Assembly (NCBI RefSeq): GCF_002885975.1
Contig: NZ_POSP01000003.1
Span: forward strand, 62,001-126,000
Length of the DNA stretch: 64,000 bases
Direction of reading: 5' to 3'
Source of the DNA: Paucibacter aquatile
GTDB taxonomy: Bacteria > Pseudomonadota > Gammaproteobacteria > Burkholderiales > Burkholderiaceae_C
The number at the start of each line of letters is the position of its first letter. Position 1 is the stretch's first letter. The notes below the pieces were generated by a model. It was not told where the DNA came from. It saw nothing but the letters and a program-made list of their open reading frames with translations, and did no database searches. This document shows, piece by piece, positions 18,267 to 39,166 of the stretch. A program made the position numbers and the translations under genes.

Positions 18267-20156
18267 TCAGTGCTCCGCCGCGGGCTTGTTGCCTTCACGC
18301 CGGCGCGGTGCACGCAGCGCCACCGCCGCCAGGGCCAGGCCTGCCAGCCACCAGGGCGAGGCCGCGCCGCCGCCGCCGCCCGAGCTGGGCGCGGGGGCGG
18401 GCGTGGGGCTGGGTGCTGGAGCCGGCGTGGGGGCCGGTGCCGGAGCAGGGGCCGGTGCCGGAGCAGGCACGGGGATGGGCGTGCTGCCCTGGGCCTGGCC
18501 ACAGCGACTCAAGGCCGTGCTTTGCAGGGTCTGGGCACTGCGCACCGGCGGCGTGTAGCTGCCCGGCGCCTGGGCGTATTTCACCGCCTCGGCCGCATCC
18601 AGCAAGCCGCTGCCACAGGTCTCGGTGGTGCAGGTGCAGCGGCTGGAATTGCTGCTGCTGCAGTAGCCCAGGGCGTAGGCCGTCACATGGGGCCGCGCGC
18701 TCAGCTTGAGGCCGGATTCGATCTGATTGAGGCTCAAGCCCGGGTTGAGCGACCACATCAGCGCGGCCGCGCCGGCCACCTGGGGCGCGGCAAAGCTGGT
18801 GCCGCTGACGGCCGCGTAGCCAGCTTCGCTGGGTGCTGTCTTGCCCTTGTTGCTGGCCGAGACCAGGCCGCTGTCGGCCAGCTCGGCGTCACAGGTACGT
18901 CCGCTGTCCGCGTCGCCGCCTGGGGCCAGCAGCTGCACTTCCTTGCCGAAGTTGGAGTAGATGGCCTTGAAGCCCTGGCGGTTGGCCGCGGCCACGCCGA
19001 AGACGCCGGCGCAATTGGCCGGGCGACCCACCGCGCCGCGGTAGTTGCCGGCGGCGGCCACCACCATGACGCCGAGCTTGCGCAGCTCCTCGATGGCGTC
19101 GCGGTAGAGGCGCGCGGCCGCGGCCACATCGGCATTGGCGTCGTTGATGTCGCAGGAGGTCACGCCAGAGAAACCGATCACCACGATCTTCGCCGGGTTG
19201 GCATTGGCTGTTGCACCGGCCACGGGCAGGCCGGCGGCCCAGCGCATGCCGTCCACCATATCGCCGACCGAAGCACCGCATTTGCCCGACACGCGCACCG
19301 GCAGCACGCGGCCGTTCCAGTTCATGCCGGCCACGCCGCCGCCGTTGTTGGTCACGGCCGCCAGCTGGGCGGCCACCAGGGTGCCGTGCCAGCTGCTGCT
19401 CTCGTTGACCAGGCAGCCGTCCCACAGGGCCAGGTTGGCATCATGCTCGGCCTTGCTCAGGGCGTCGCCGGGGTCGGCCGCGCCTTCGCTACGGCCCACG
19501 CCGTTGTTGGCGTACTCGGGCTTGCTGACGAAGTTGTGGCCCTTCAGCACATTGGTGTTGAGATCGCCATGCGAGGTGATGCCGGAGTCCAGCACCGCCA
19601 CCACCACTGAAGCCGAGCCCTTGCTCAGATCCCAGGCCTTGGTGAAGCCAGCGGCCGCCGGGTTGCTGTCGGCGGCCTGCTCGTCCAGCCACCACTGGCT
19701 GTTCTTGGGATCGCTGCTGTTGCGGAACATGGGGTCGTTGGGCACGGCCGCGCGCTGTTCGCGCATGTCCGGCATGGCGTGGCCGATGCGGGCATCGGCG
19801 CGCAGGGCCTGCAGCCATTGCTCACGCTGGCTCGCTGCCGCCGGGGCTGCAGCCTTGGCCTGCAAACGCCACCAGCCCGAACCCAGGGGCTGCTGCGCGC
19901 GCAGCGGCAGACCGTGCTCGGCCAGCAGATGGCGCAGCTGCGCTTCTTGCTGGGCGCGGTCGCGGCCGGCATCGGCCAGCTTGACGATCAGCTCGGTGCC
20001 GGCCGCGGTTGTGCTGACCCGTGCCGGTTTGGGCTGCAGGATCTGAGCGGCCAGGGCCCAAGCGCCCAGACCCACGGCGGTGGCCAGGCCCAGGCTGGCG
20101 GGTGTCTTGCGCAGCAAGCGCGTGAACATGAAGGCGGAAGGATGTGGCGTACTCAT
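18267..20156 (-). CDS. Secreted S8 (subtilisin-like) serine protease with GlyGly-CTERM-like tail
   Basis: A subtilase with all three catalytic motifs: Asp in VVAVLDSGITSHGD, His in SSWHGTLVAAQ, and Ser in VSGTSFAAPQVAGAAAL. An N-terminal hydrophobic signal segment is followed by a propeptide-like region of about 120 residues. After the protease domain comes a Pro/Ala linker, then GGGGG, a hydrophobic helix (PWWLAGLALAAVAL) and Arg-rich end. This order fits the GlyGly-CTERM class, whose members are cleaved by rhombosortase before secretion through type II. That is family knowledge; no rhombosortase gene is in the window. Several starts are possible (20168, 20156, 20129) and none has a good ribosome site. 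Confidence 0.88.
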   Translation of the reverse strand: MSTPHPSAFMFTRLLRKTPASLGLATAVGLGAWALAAQILQPKPARVSTTAAGTELIVKLADAGRDRAQQEAQLRHLLAEHGLPLRAQQPLGSGWWRLQAKAAAPAAASQREQWLQALRADARIGHAMPDMREQRAAVPNDPMFRNSSDPKNSQWWLDEQAADSNPAAAGFTKAWDLSKGSASVVVAVLDSGITSHGDLNTNVLKGHNFVSKPEYANNGVGRSEGAADPGDALSKAEHDANLALWDGCLVNESSSWHGTLVAAQLAAVTNNGGGVAGMNWNGRVLPVRVSGKCGASVGDMVDGMRWAAGLPVAGATANANPAKIVVIGFSGVTSCDINDANADVAAAARLYRDAIEELRKLGVMVVAAAGNYRGAVGRPANCAGVFGVAAANRQGFKAIYSNFGKEVQLLAPGGDADSGRTCDAELADSGLVSASNKGKTAPSEAGYAAVSGTSFAAPQVAGAAALMWSLNPGLSLNQIESGLKLSARPHVTAYALGYCSSSNSSRCTCTTETCGSGLLDAAEAVKYAQAPGSYTPPVRSAQTLQSTALSRCGQAQGSTPIPVPAPAPAPAPAPAPTPAPAPSPTPAPAPSSGGGGGAASPWWLAGLALAAVALRAPRRREGNKPAAEH

Positions 20157-20627
20157 GGCGCGCACCATAGGCCGTTCGCATGAAGCGCCCGTGACAAAGG
20201 CGCAGCCTCGGGCGAGCCCGCGATGCCGTCATCGGCCCCTGTCGGTGAAGCGCCAAGTCGCGCTGGAAGCCCCGCAAAGCGTCGCAACCACGCCACAGGC
20301 CTAGTCCGTTCGGCGCGCAAACCTCGAATTTGCACGCATACGAGCGTCACTTCTCGCTGCCACAGTCCGCCCTGTCGCAGGACGACACCTGTTCTTTGTC
20401 TTTGCTTCGGGAAGCCCCGGGCACCCAGTGCCACCGCCGAGTCCGAGCGCCCTTGCAAGGGCGGCTCTCACTCCATCGGTGATGTCCAGGTGTCGCGCCC
20501 GCTGCCCGTGGCCGGTGCATCCACGCCGGGCCTCGGACGAGGGCTGTACTCATCCCTCCGTGTTTCATCCGGGCCACTGGCCTTCACTTGCCCTTTCTTC
20601 AAACCCTCTGTATTGGAGTACTCACCC
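20157..20627. other. 471-bp divergent intergenic region
   Basis: This gap separates the S8 protease gene (minus) from the first PEP-CTERM gene (plus) and must hold both promoters. I see no gene in it. A perfect 16-bp palindrome (CGCCCTTGCAAGGGCG) lies at 20448-20463 and could be an operator or hairpin in the leader of the plus-strand gene. A GGAG 10 bases before the ATG at 20628 is the likely ribosome site. Open frames crossing the region have no start signal or family resemblance. Confidence 0.5.
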
Positions 20628-21437
20628 ATGAAGCTGAAACTCATCGCTGCCGTCGCAGCCCTGGCCGCTGTTGCCAGCGCCCCCGCCCTGGCTGGCATCA
20701 AGGCCGTGTCCGTTGGGTCCGAGCTGTTCCTGGTTGTCGGCGACAACAATGGCTCCTATGTGCTGGACACCGGCGTCACCTTCCAGCAAATGCTGAGCCT
20801 GGCCAGCGCCGGCACCCCGGGCACCCTGCTGAGCCAAAGCGTGGTCGGCACCGCCGGCTGGTCCGAGTTCGTGTCCACCCGCCCTGACCTGTTCAACGGC
20901 GCTTCCAACAGCGTCAACGGCATCCGCTGGTCGCTGTACGTCTACGAAGGCAGCGGCGGTTTCGATCTGACCACCAAGCATGTGCTGACCACGGTCGGCA
21001 CCGGCGTCAGCGCCACCACCATCAGCAACAGCCTGACCGCTGACAGCTTCGACGCCAGCTTCTCCGGCACGACTCTCCCGGTCTTGGGTGCGAATGGCAC
21101 GGGCACCCACCGCACCCAACTCAACGGCTCCAGCTACAACGCTGTGGGTACCGTGGGTTATGCCGGTGACCGCTTCTTCAACTGGGGCAGCGCTTTCACC
21201 AAGATTGGCAACAAGGTCGGTGTCGATTCCGCCCTGGTCCATGTCAACCCGACCGACCCGGAAGACCAACAGATCTTCGTCAGCGCCCAAGCCTTCGAGA
21301 ACGTCAAGGTCAGCTTCGACGGCCAGACCATCGCCGTGACCAATGTTTCCGCCGTGCCGGAACCCGAAACCTATGCCCTGATGCTGGCCGGCCTGGTGGC
21401 TGTGGCTTTCATGGCACGCCGCCGCCGCGAAGTCTGA
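20628..21437 (+). CDS. PEP-CTERM sorting-domain secreted protein
   Basis: The 269-residue product has a clear Sec signal peptide (MKLKLIAAVAALAAVASAPA, then LAG) and a classic PEP-CTERM tail: VPEPETYALMLAGL, hydrophobic helix, then ARRRREV. Such proteins are processed by an exosortase and are usually linked to exopolysaccharide or floc/biofilm matrix. The mature domain is Gly/Ser/Thr-rich and beta-predicted, with SYVLDTGVTFQQML early on; I cannot name its fold. Codon use is very strongly biased to C/G-ending codons, as in highly expressed genes. The open frame upstream to 20223 is not coding; the ATG at 20628 begins the signal peptide. The gene at 23389 is probably a distant paralogue. Confidence 0.85.
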   Translation: MKLKLIAAVAALAAVASAPALAGIKAVSVGSELFLVVGDNNGSYVLDTGVTFQQMLSLASAGTPGTLLSQSVVGTAGWSEFVSTRPDLFNGASNSVNGIRWSLYVYEGSGGFDLTTKHVLTTVGTGVSATTISNSLTADSFDASFSGTTLPVLGANGTGTHRTQLNGSSYNAVGTVGYAGDRFFNWGSAFTKIGNKVGVDSALVHVNPTDPEDQQIFVSAQAFENVKVSFDGQTIAVTNVSAVPEPETYALMLAGLVAVAFMARRRREV

Positions 21438-21458
21438 TTGCAGCGGGCGCACACCGAT

Positions 21459-21480
21459 CGCCCCAACCGGGGCGTTTCCC
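21459..21480 (+). terminator. Probable terminator after PEP-CTERM gene
   Basis: CGCCCC, a four-base AACC loop and GGGGCG form a 6-bp GC stem at 21459-21474, followed by TTTCCC. The T run is short, so termination is probable but may be partial. It begins 21 bases after the stop codon. Confidence 0.5.
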
Positions 21481-21564
21481 TGAGCTGGCTGCGTGCCAAG
21501 ACGCAGCCGGCCTCAACAGCAGGGTGTAGCACCCGGCGCCGCCTTCCCTCATCGATTGCTGATC

Positions 21565-21586
21565 GGATCGACCTTCGGGTCGATCC
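21565..21586 (+). other. UUCG-tetraloop hairpin in leader of next gene
   Basis: GGATCGACC and GGTCGATCC form a perfect 9-bp stem around a TTCG loop, an exceptionally stable RNA hairpin. A second hairpin with an 8-bp stem (GGCTGCGT / ACGCAGCC) lies at 21487-21508. A run of seven T begins about 20 bases after the UUCG hairpin. The pair could be a second terminator or a 5' leader structure that stabilises the transcript of the strongly codon-biased gene at 21659. Confidence 0.5.
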
Positions 21587-21658
21587 CTTCCCTCCCGGAT
21601 TCCATTTTTTTCTCCTTCTCGTCTTCCCTTTCTTCTCGCCACGAAAGCTCCCCACATC

Positions 21659-23110
21659 ATGAAGCTCCGTCTCCTTGCCATCGCCGCCGGCCTGGCCGCT
21701 GTGTCCAGCGCCCACGCCCTGACCCCTGCCCAAATCGCTGACGCGCGCACTGCCGGCACCCTGAAGGAAATCACCTTCTCGGGCGCCTCGGCCCTGCGCC
21801 TGTCCCTGGGTGCCTACGTCCAGGAAATCTGCAACACGAGCACCATGCACGTGTTCTTCAACAACGCCGCCGGCAACAACCACCGCGCTTACAGCTGCAA
21901 CCTCGGTGTGGCCGTGGGCAACTATGCCGCTGGCACCCCGGTGCTGGTGGTCAAGCGCGACCAAGGCGGCTCCGGCCAAGGCGTGGCCCCCATCGCCCTG
22001 AACACGCCCATCGCCCACATGAATGTGGACGCCTCCTGCGTGGTCACCGCCACCCCCAACTTCACCGACATCCAGGTGCCCAACTACACCTGCGGCACCA
22101 CCAGCAACCGCGTGTCTGACGCCGGCATCTCCGACGTCGAACCCGGCCTCCTGAACGCCACCATCAATCTGGCCGACAACACCCCCGGCGACCCGACCAG
22201 CGGCGCGCAGACTCCGGCGGACCTGAGCAATCTGGACGTCAAGCCTTTTGTGCAAGGCATCTTCGGCGTGGCCGTGAACCTGCGCGCCTATCGCGCCCTG
22301 CAAGCCACCCAGGGTCTGAACCAGGACGACAGCGACGCCAACCGCCCCAGCCTGCCCACCACCTGGGTGCGCGCCGCCCTGACCGGTAGCCTGAGCGCCA
22401 CCAACACCAGCCAGCGCGGCTGGGGCCTGGTCATCAGCCCGGCCGTGGACGCCTCGGTGCACACCAAGACCGTGAACATCTGCCGCCGCCAGCCCAACTC
22501 GGGCACGCAAGCCGCCTCCAATGCCTACTTCGCCCAGAACCCCTGCGGCATCTCGTCGGCCAACGCTCTGCGCCAGTCCAGCGCCGCTGCCCCGGTGCAC
22601 ACCGCCACCGGCGGCACCTATGTGGTCAATGAAGGCGCCGGCACCGGCAATGTCGAGACCTGCATCGGTACCACTGTGGAAAACATCGCCGGCGCCTACG
22701 CCATCGGCGTGCTGGGCCGCGAGAACAACCCCCTGGCCAATGGTGGCGACAAGAAGTACCGCTATGTCAAGCTCGACGGCGCTCAGCCTCTGCGTTATGA
22801 CGCCAGCACCGGCCGCGGCGCCATCTTCGGTGACTACGACTTCGTCTACGAGTCCACCCTGCAGTACAACACCACCAATCCCAACCTGAACGCCGACAAG
22901 ATCGCCTTCATCGCCGCCATCCGAAACGGCGCACCGAAGCCCGCTTCGCTGGCCAAGGCCGATGCCGACACCCAGCAAGGCGTGATGGCCCCGTCCTCGA
23001 CCTGGGCTCCCGCCCAGTACCCGGCCCTGCCGGCCGCCGACAAGCCCTTCGCCTCGCGCGTTGGCCGCACGGCCGGCGACAGCTGCTCGGTGCTGAAGTT
23101 CGCCCGCTGA
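21659..23110 (+). CDS. Secreted protein of unknown function, no CTERM anchor
   Basis: The 483-residue product begins with a signal peptide (MKLRLLAIAAGLAAVSSAHA) closely resembling that of the PEP-CTERM protein just upstream. The mature start contains ITFSGASALRLSLGAY, a pattern reminiscent of the opening of periplasmic substrate-binding-like proteins, but I cannot assign a family. It has several Cys residues (EICNTST, YSCNLG, DASC, NYTCG, NPCGIS, VETCIG, DSCSVL) that could form disulphides. No C-terminal sorting helix is present, so it should be fully secreted or periplasmic. Codon bias is extreme (GCC, AAC, ACC, CTG), implying high expression. A strong terminator follows. Confidence 0.75.
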   Translation: MKLRLLAIAAGLAAVSSAHALTPAQIADARTAGTLKEITFSGASALRLSLGAYVQEICNTSTMHVFFNNAAGNNHRAYSCNLGVAVGNYAAGTPVLVVKRDQGGSGQGVAPIALNTPIAHMNVDASCVVTATPNFTDIQVPNYTCGTTSNRVSDAGISDVEPGLLNATINLADNTPGDPTSGAQTPADLSNLDVKPFVQGIFGVAVNLRAYRALQATQGLNQDDSDANRPSLPTTWVRAALTGSLSATNTSQRGWGLVISPAVDASVHTKTVNICRRQPNSGTQAASNAYFAQNPCGISSANALRQSSAAAPVHTATGGTYVVNEGAGTGNVETCIGTTVENIAGAYAIGVLGRENNPLANGGDKKYRYVKLDGAQPLRYDASTGRGAIFGDYDFVYESTLQYNTTNPNLNADKIAFIAAIRNGAPKPASLAKADADTQQGVMAPSSTWAPAQYPALPAADKPFASRVGRTAGDSCSVLKFAR

Positions 23111-23172
23111 TCGTTCCCTGATGAGGTCCAGCCGCCAGGCGATGAGCCCGGCGGCAGCTCATACCCACGCAA

Positions 23173-23199
23173 CGGGGCCGGATGTCCGGCCCCGTTTTT
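23173..23199 (+). terminator. Rho-independent terminator
   Basis: A perfect 10-bp GC-rich stem (CGGGGCCGGA / TCCGGCCCCG) with a two-base apex at 23173-23194 is followed by TTTTT. It lies 63 bases after the stop of the secreted-protein gene ending at 23110 and separates it from the next PEP-CTERM gene. Confidence 0.9.
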
Positions 23200-23388
23200 C
23201 ATGGTCTCTTGCAGCAGCCGTTGCGCGGAGCAAGCCGGCTGAGGGTCTTGGCAGACGGGCACGCCACACCCGCTGATCCGAACGGGCCATTTCCAGCCCT
23301 CCGCGCTGGCATCAGGCTTTCACATCACTTGCGCACACTGCCGCGCATCGGGCGCCTGCCCGGCATCTCGCCATTGAGGATTGCTTCC

Positions 23389-24567
23389 ATGTTGACCGCT
23401 CCTACATCTCGTGTTTCCCTGCGCCCTCTGCTGGGTCTTGCTTTGTGCGCCTCGGTTCTCACACCGGCGCAAGCTGCTCTCAAAACCCGCGGGCAAGATG
23501 CAGAGCTTGTGCTGCTGCTGCTGGATCAGAAAAAAGCGGAGATGACCTATATCAAGGATCTCGGCATCAATGCAAAGGAGTTCTGGATCACGGCGCAGCA
23601 AGACATGGGGGCCTCTTTGTTCAAATATCTGGACCCCGACACGGATGAAGCCCTGAAGACCTTTCTCGGCAGTGCAGACCTGGCCAGCGTCCGCTGGATC
23701 GTTGCTGCGAGCAACGTCGGCAATAGTGAAGGTAAGGAAAGAAACGACTATGTCACCCTGAACAACAGCGGGGACCTGGCCACACAACAAAAGAACTTCA
23801 AGGCGATGAGTGAGACCTTGACAGACACGCTGATTTCAAAAGATGACATCTTCAAATACCTGATCAACGTGGAGTCCGCCGGCCAAGCGCAAATCCTCAT
23901 CAGCAATCTGCGAACGGAGGAGAACGGCAGTGCCCTGGCCAGCAATGCAGCGGGCAATGTGTTGACCTATGCAGGGAAGAGCACCAGCTTCTTTGCAAGG
24001 GGCAACAACCTGGCCCCGGGCGATTGCGTCATGGTTGCCACACTGTGCATGGGCAACCCTCTGGGCACTTCGTCTTGGTTCTACAAACTCACGCCCGTAG
24101 TCACCGAGGAGGGCGAGACCGAAGGGTACCTCCCCCTTGTCTACGACGAATTCGACAACCTCAGCGGTGACGGCTACTGGGGCTTGATCAAGGACCCCAA
24201 TTCCAGCAAGTACGTGCTCAGCTACACCCTGGCGGGCTCCAACCCGCGCAGCCTGGTGAGCACCGATTTCGGCCGCAGCCGGCTCTCCTTCACCGACTAC
24301 AGCGCGCAGAGCGGCTTTGCTCGCCAGATCCTGGCCCTGGCCGGCGACGATGTGGCCAATGCGCCCGATGCAGCGGCGCTCTTCCTCAACGGCAGCCTGG
24401 CTGCACAGCAGGCCGTGACGGCCGTGCCCGAGCCGCAGAGCTGGGGCCTGATGGCTCTGGGCCTGCTGGGCCTGGCGGCCCATGCGCGCCGCCGCAGCAG
24501 CAACAGCAACGTCCTCAGCAACGGCCTCAGCAACACAAGCAGCAGCAGCGGCGCCTCGCAAGCCTGA
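23389..24567 (+). CDS. PEP-CTERM protein with Ser/Asn-rich extension
   Basis: The 392-residue product has a signal peptide (VSLRPLLGLALCASVL then TPAQA) and a PEP-CTERM motif near residue 345: VPEPQSWGLMALGLLGLAAH followed by ARRRSS. Unusually, about 28 further residues rich in Ser and Asn follow the basic stop. The N-terminal mature part (AELVLLLLDQKKAEMTYIKD) parallels the SELFLVVGDNNGSYVLD segment of the PEP-CTERM protein at 20628, so the two look like distant paralogues. Codon use is less biased and locally more A/T-rich than in its two upstream neighbours. GAGGA stands 9 bases before the ATG at 23389. Confidence 0.8.
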   Translation: MLTAPTSRVSLRPLLGLALCASVLTPAQAALKTRGQDAELVLLLLDQKKAEMTYIKDLGINAKEFWITAQQDMGASLFKYLDPDTDEALKTFLGSADLASVRWIVAASNVGNSEGKERNDYVTLNNSGDLATQQKNFKAMSETLTDTLISKDDIFKYLINVESAGQAQILISNLRTEENGSALASNAAGNVLTYAGKSTSFFARGNNLAPGDCVMVATLCMGNPLGTSSWFYKLTPVVTEEGETEGYLPLVYDEFDNLSGDGYWGLIKDPNSSKYVLSYTLAGSNPRSLVSTDFGRSRLSFTDYSAQSGFARQILALAGDDVANAPDAAALFLNGSLAAQQAVTAVPEPQSWGLMALGLLGLAAHARRRSSNSNVLSNGLSNTSSSSGASQA

Positions 24568-24950
24568 TCTGTTCGGCGAGCACGCAGCTGCGCCGCAGGC
24601 GTCCCCGCGAGCCCCAGCGGCTCGCGGGCTGAGCCTGCGCCTTCGCCTGCCACCTCGCTTCGAGCCAGTACCCCTGCCGTTCGGACCACGGCGCTTCATC
24701 GCGGATTCACCACGGCTCGGGACACTGCCTCCACGCGGGCCAGGTGACTGGCGCTGAGCTCGGGCGTTTGCAGCCCACCAGCAGCGCAGGAGTGCTTGTT
24801 TGCTTGGTTTCTTGCTTGCTTGCTCGCTTGCCGCTCGCGCTGACGTCCAGGTTTTGCTCCTCGCTGCTCCTCGCTGCTTCTTCTCCTTTTCGTTCGTTCA
24901 TTCATTCGTCTATCCATCCAGGGAGTCAGCCTCTAGCCGGGCTGGGATTC
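24568..24950. other. 383-bp region with hairpin and simple tandem repeats upstream of tpsB
   Basis: This gap contains a perfect 10-bp stem hairpin (CCCGCGAGCC / GGCTCGCGGG at 24604-24628, without a T run), then short tandem repeats listed separately. The tpsB frame stays open back to a GTG at 24744, through the repeats, but the encoded residues do not look like a TpsB start. The promoter of the tps operon should lie here; I see no clear -35/-10 pair. Confidence 0.5.
24793..24908 (+). repeat. Tetranucleotide and 10-bp tandem repeats upstream of tpsB
   Basis: Around 24793-24832 runs an imperfect array of CTTG/TTGC units, with four near-consecutive copies. At 24856-24875 a 10-bp unit GCTCCTCGCT is repeated exactly twice, and at 24889-24908 TTCG and TTCA tetramers are stacked five times. 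The region is pyrimidine-rich on the plus strand. Such tracts can slip during replication; here they lie 40-160 bp before the tpsB start and could change promoter spacing or leader structure. Confidence 0.6.
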
Positions 24951-26690
24951 ATGTCGTTCTTGCCCTTGCCGACCTGCCGGATTTCTTGCGCCCTGCCGCG
25001 CTCCGTGCTGCCGCCCGCGCGTGGCCGTCTCGCGCCGGCGCTGAGCACGGCCGTGCTGGCCTTGCTGAGCGCTGCGCCGGGCTGGGCCCAGGACGCGCCG
25101 CGCGCCACGCCCGAGCCGGCCCCGGCGGCCAGCGCGGAGCAGGCGCCGCGCTTTGACATCCTGGAGTTCGAGGTCGAGGGCAACACGGTGCTGGGTGCGC
25201 TGGTGATCGAGCAGGCCTTGCTGCCCTTCATGGGCCCGCAGCGGGCCCTGGCCGATGCCGAGGCGGCGCGTGCGGCGCTGGAGAAGGCCTACCAGAGCGC
25301 CGGCTTTCTGACCGTCTTCGTGGACCTGCCCGAGCAGCGGGTCGATGGCGGGGTGATCCGCCTGCAGGTGATCGAGGGCCGGGTCGAGCGCCTGGCGGTG
25401 ACCGGCGCGCGCTACTTTGACCAGGGCGTGATCCGCAGCCGCGTGGCCGCGCTGACACCGGGCCAGGTGCCCAATTTCAACGAGATGCAGGCCCAGCTGG
25501 CCACGGTCAACAACAGCGAAGACCGGCGCGTGCAGCCGGTGCTGCGGCCAGGCCGCCTGCCCGGCACGGTGGAGGCGGAACTGCAGGTGAAAGACCGCCT
25601 GCCGCTGAGCGGCTCGCTGGAAGCCAGCAATGCCGGCACGGCCAACACCGACCCGCTGCGCGTGACCGGCCAGCTTCGTTACGACAACCTCTGGCAACGC
25701 GGCCACAACCTGGGCCTGACCCTGACCACCGCGCCCAACCACAGCGCGCAGACCAGCGTCTTCGTGCTGAACTATGGCATCCCGCTCGAGGGCGGCGACA
25801 ACCTGGGCTTCTACGCGGTTCACTCGAACAGCAATATCGACGCCCTGGGCGGCACCAAGGTGCTGGGCAAGGGCGACACCTTGGGCCTGCGCTACGCGAT
25901 CAACCTGCCCGGAGCCGAAGGCAGCCTGCACAACCTGGCCCTGGGCGCGGACTACCGCGATGTGCAAGAGCAGATCAGCCTGGGCGAGCTGCGCCTGGCC
26001 AAGCCCTTGCGCTACCTGCCGCTGCAAGTGGCCTACACCGGCAATTGGTTCTCGGCCGAGCGCCAGACCCAGCTCAACGCGAGCCTGGGCTTCGGCCTGC
26101 GGCCGCTGATGGCACGGCGCATTGCGGGCTGCGAGCTGGAGGATGGCAGCATTGGTGTCGACGACCAGTTCCGCTGCAAGCGCAAGGGCGCCGATGGCGG
26201 CTTTGCAGCCCTGCGCGTGGACCTGCGTCACACCGAGCAGGGGCGTTGGGGCAGCGCGCTGGCGCGGCTCTCGGGCCAGCTGGCCTCGCAGCAGCTGAGC
26301 AGCGCCGAACAGTTCTCGCTGGGCGGGGCCGAATCGGTGCGCGGCTACCAGGAAGGCGCGGCGGTGGGCGACCACGGCCTGCTGGCTTCGCTGGAGCTGC
26401 GCAGCGCCAACCTGGCCGACTGGCTGCGCCGCCAGCACCCAGGTGCGCCGCTGGACGATGTGGCCGAGCTGAGCCTCATGGGCTTTGTCGACGCCGGCCG
26501 TCTGCAAACCCTGAACCCCGACCCTGGACAGAACCGCCGCCAGCCCCTGCTGGGCAGCGGCTGGGGCATCCGCTTCGGCAGCCGGGCCGGTTTCAGCATC
26601 GAGCTGATCGCGGCCCGCGCCCACAAGGCGATCGCCTTCACCGACACCCCTCGCCAGCGCGTGCATGCACGCATGGCCGTGAAATTCTGA
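24951..26690 (+). CDS. TpsB outer-membrane transporter (ShlB/FhaC/HecB family)
   Basis: TpsB proteins are Omp85-type beta-barrels that move their TpsA partner across the outer membrane. From the ATG at 24951 the product has 579 residues: signal sequence ending near SAAPGWAQ, a POTRA_2 domain (FDILEFEVEGNTVL, then YQSAGFLTVFVDLPE), a second POTRA (GGVIRLQVIEGRVERLAVTG), then the barrel. The conserved loop-6 motif appears as SVRGYQEG near residue 460, and the chain ends in Phe as barrels do. It is 19 bp upstream of the giant tpsA, the usual gene pair. Longer starts back to 24744 are possible but the ATG is placed just before the signal peptide. Confidence 0.93.
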   Translation: MSFLPLPTCRISCALPRSVLPPARGRLAPALSTAVLALLSAAPGWAQDAPRATPEPAPAASAEQAPRFDILEFEVEGNTVLGALVIEQALLPFMGPQRALADAEAARAALEKAYQSAGFLTVFVDLPEQRVDGGVIRLQVIEGRVERLAVTGARYFDQGVIRSRVAALTPGQVPNFNEMQAQLATVNNSEDRRVQPVLRPGRLPGTVEAELQVKDRLPLSGSLEASNAGTANTDPLRVTGQLRYDNLWQRGHNLGLTLTTAPNHSAQTSVFVLNYGIPLEGGDNLGFYAVHSNSNIDALGGTKVLGKGDTLGLRYAINLPGAEGSLHNLALGADYRDVQEQISLGELRLAKPLRYLPLQVAYTGNWFSAERQTQLNASLGFGLRPLMARRIAGCELEDGSIGVDDQFRCKRKGADGGFAALRVDLRHTEQGRWGSALARLSGQLASQQLSSAEQFSLGGAESVRGYQEGAAVGDHGLLASLELRSANLADWLRRQHPGAPLDDVAELSLMGFVDAGRLQTLNPDPGQNRRQPLLGSGWGIRFGSRAGFSIELIAARAHKAIAFTDTPRQRVHARMAVKF

Positions 26691-26709
26691 GCCTCGTGCC
26701 CCTGCTGCC

Positions 26710-39120
<12,411 letters not shown>

Positions 39121-39166
39121 CCGAGGCCTGATCCTTTTGAGAGTTATGACACTTCGGACCGAACGC

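Noticed and set aside
20582..20600. Sigma-54-like promoter before the first PEP-CTERM gene
   Set aside because: TGGC and TTGC elements are present but the spacing is one base too short for a working -24/-12 promoter.
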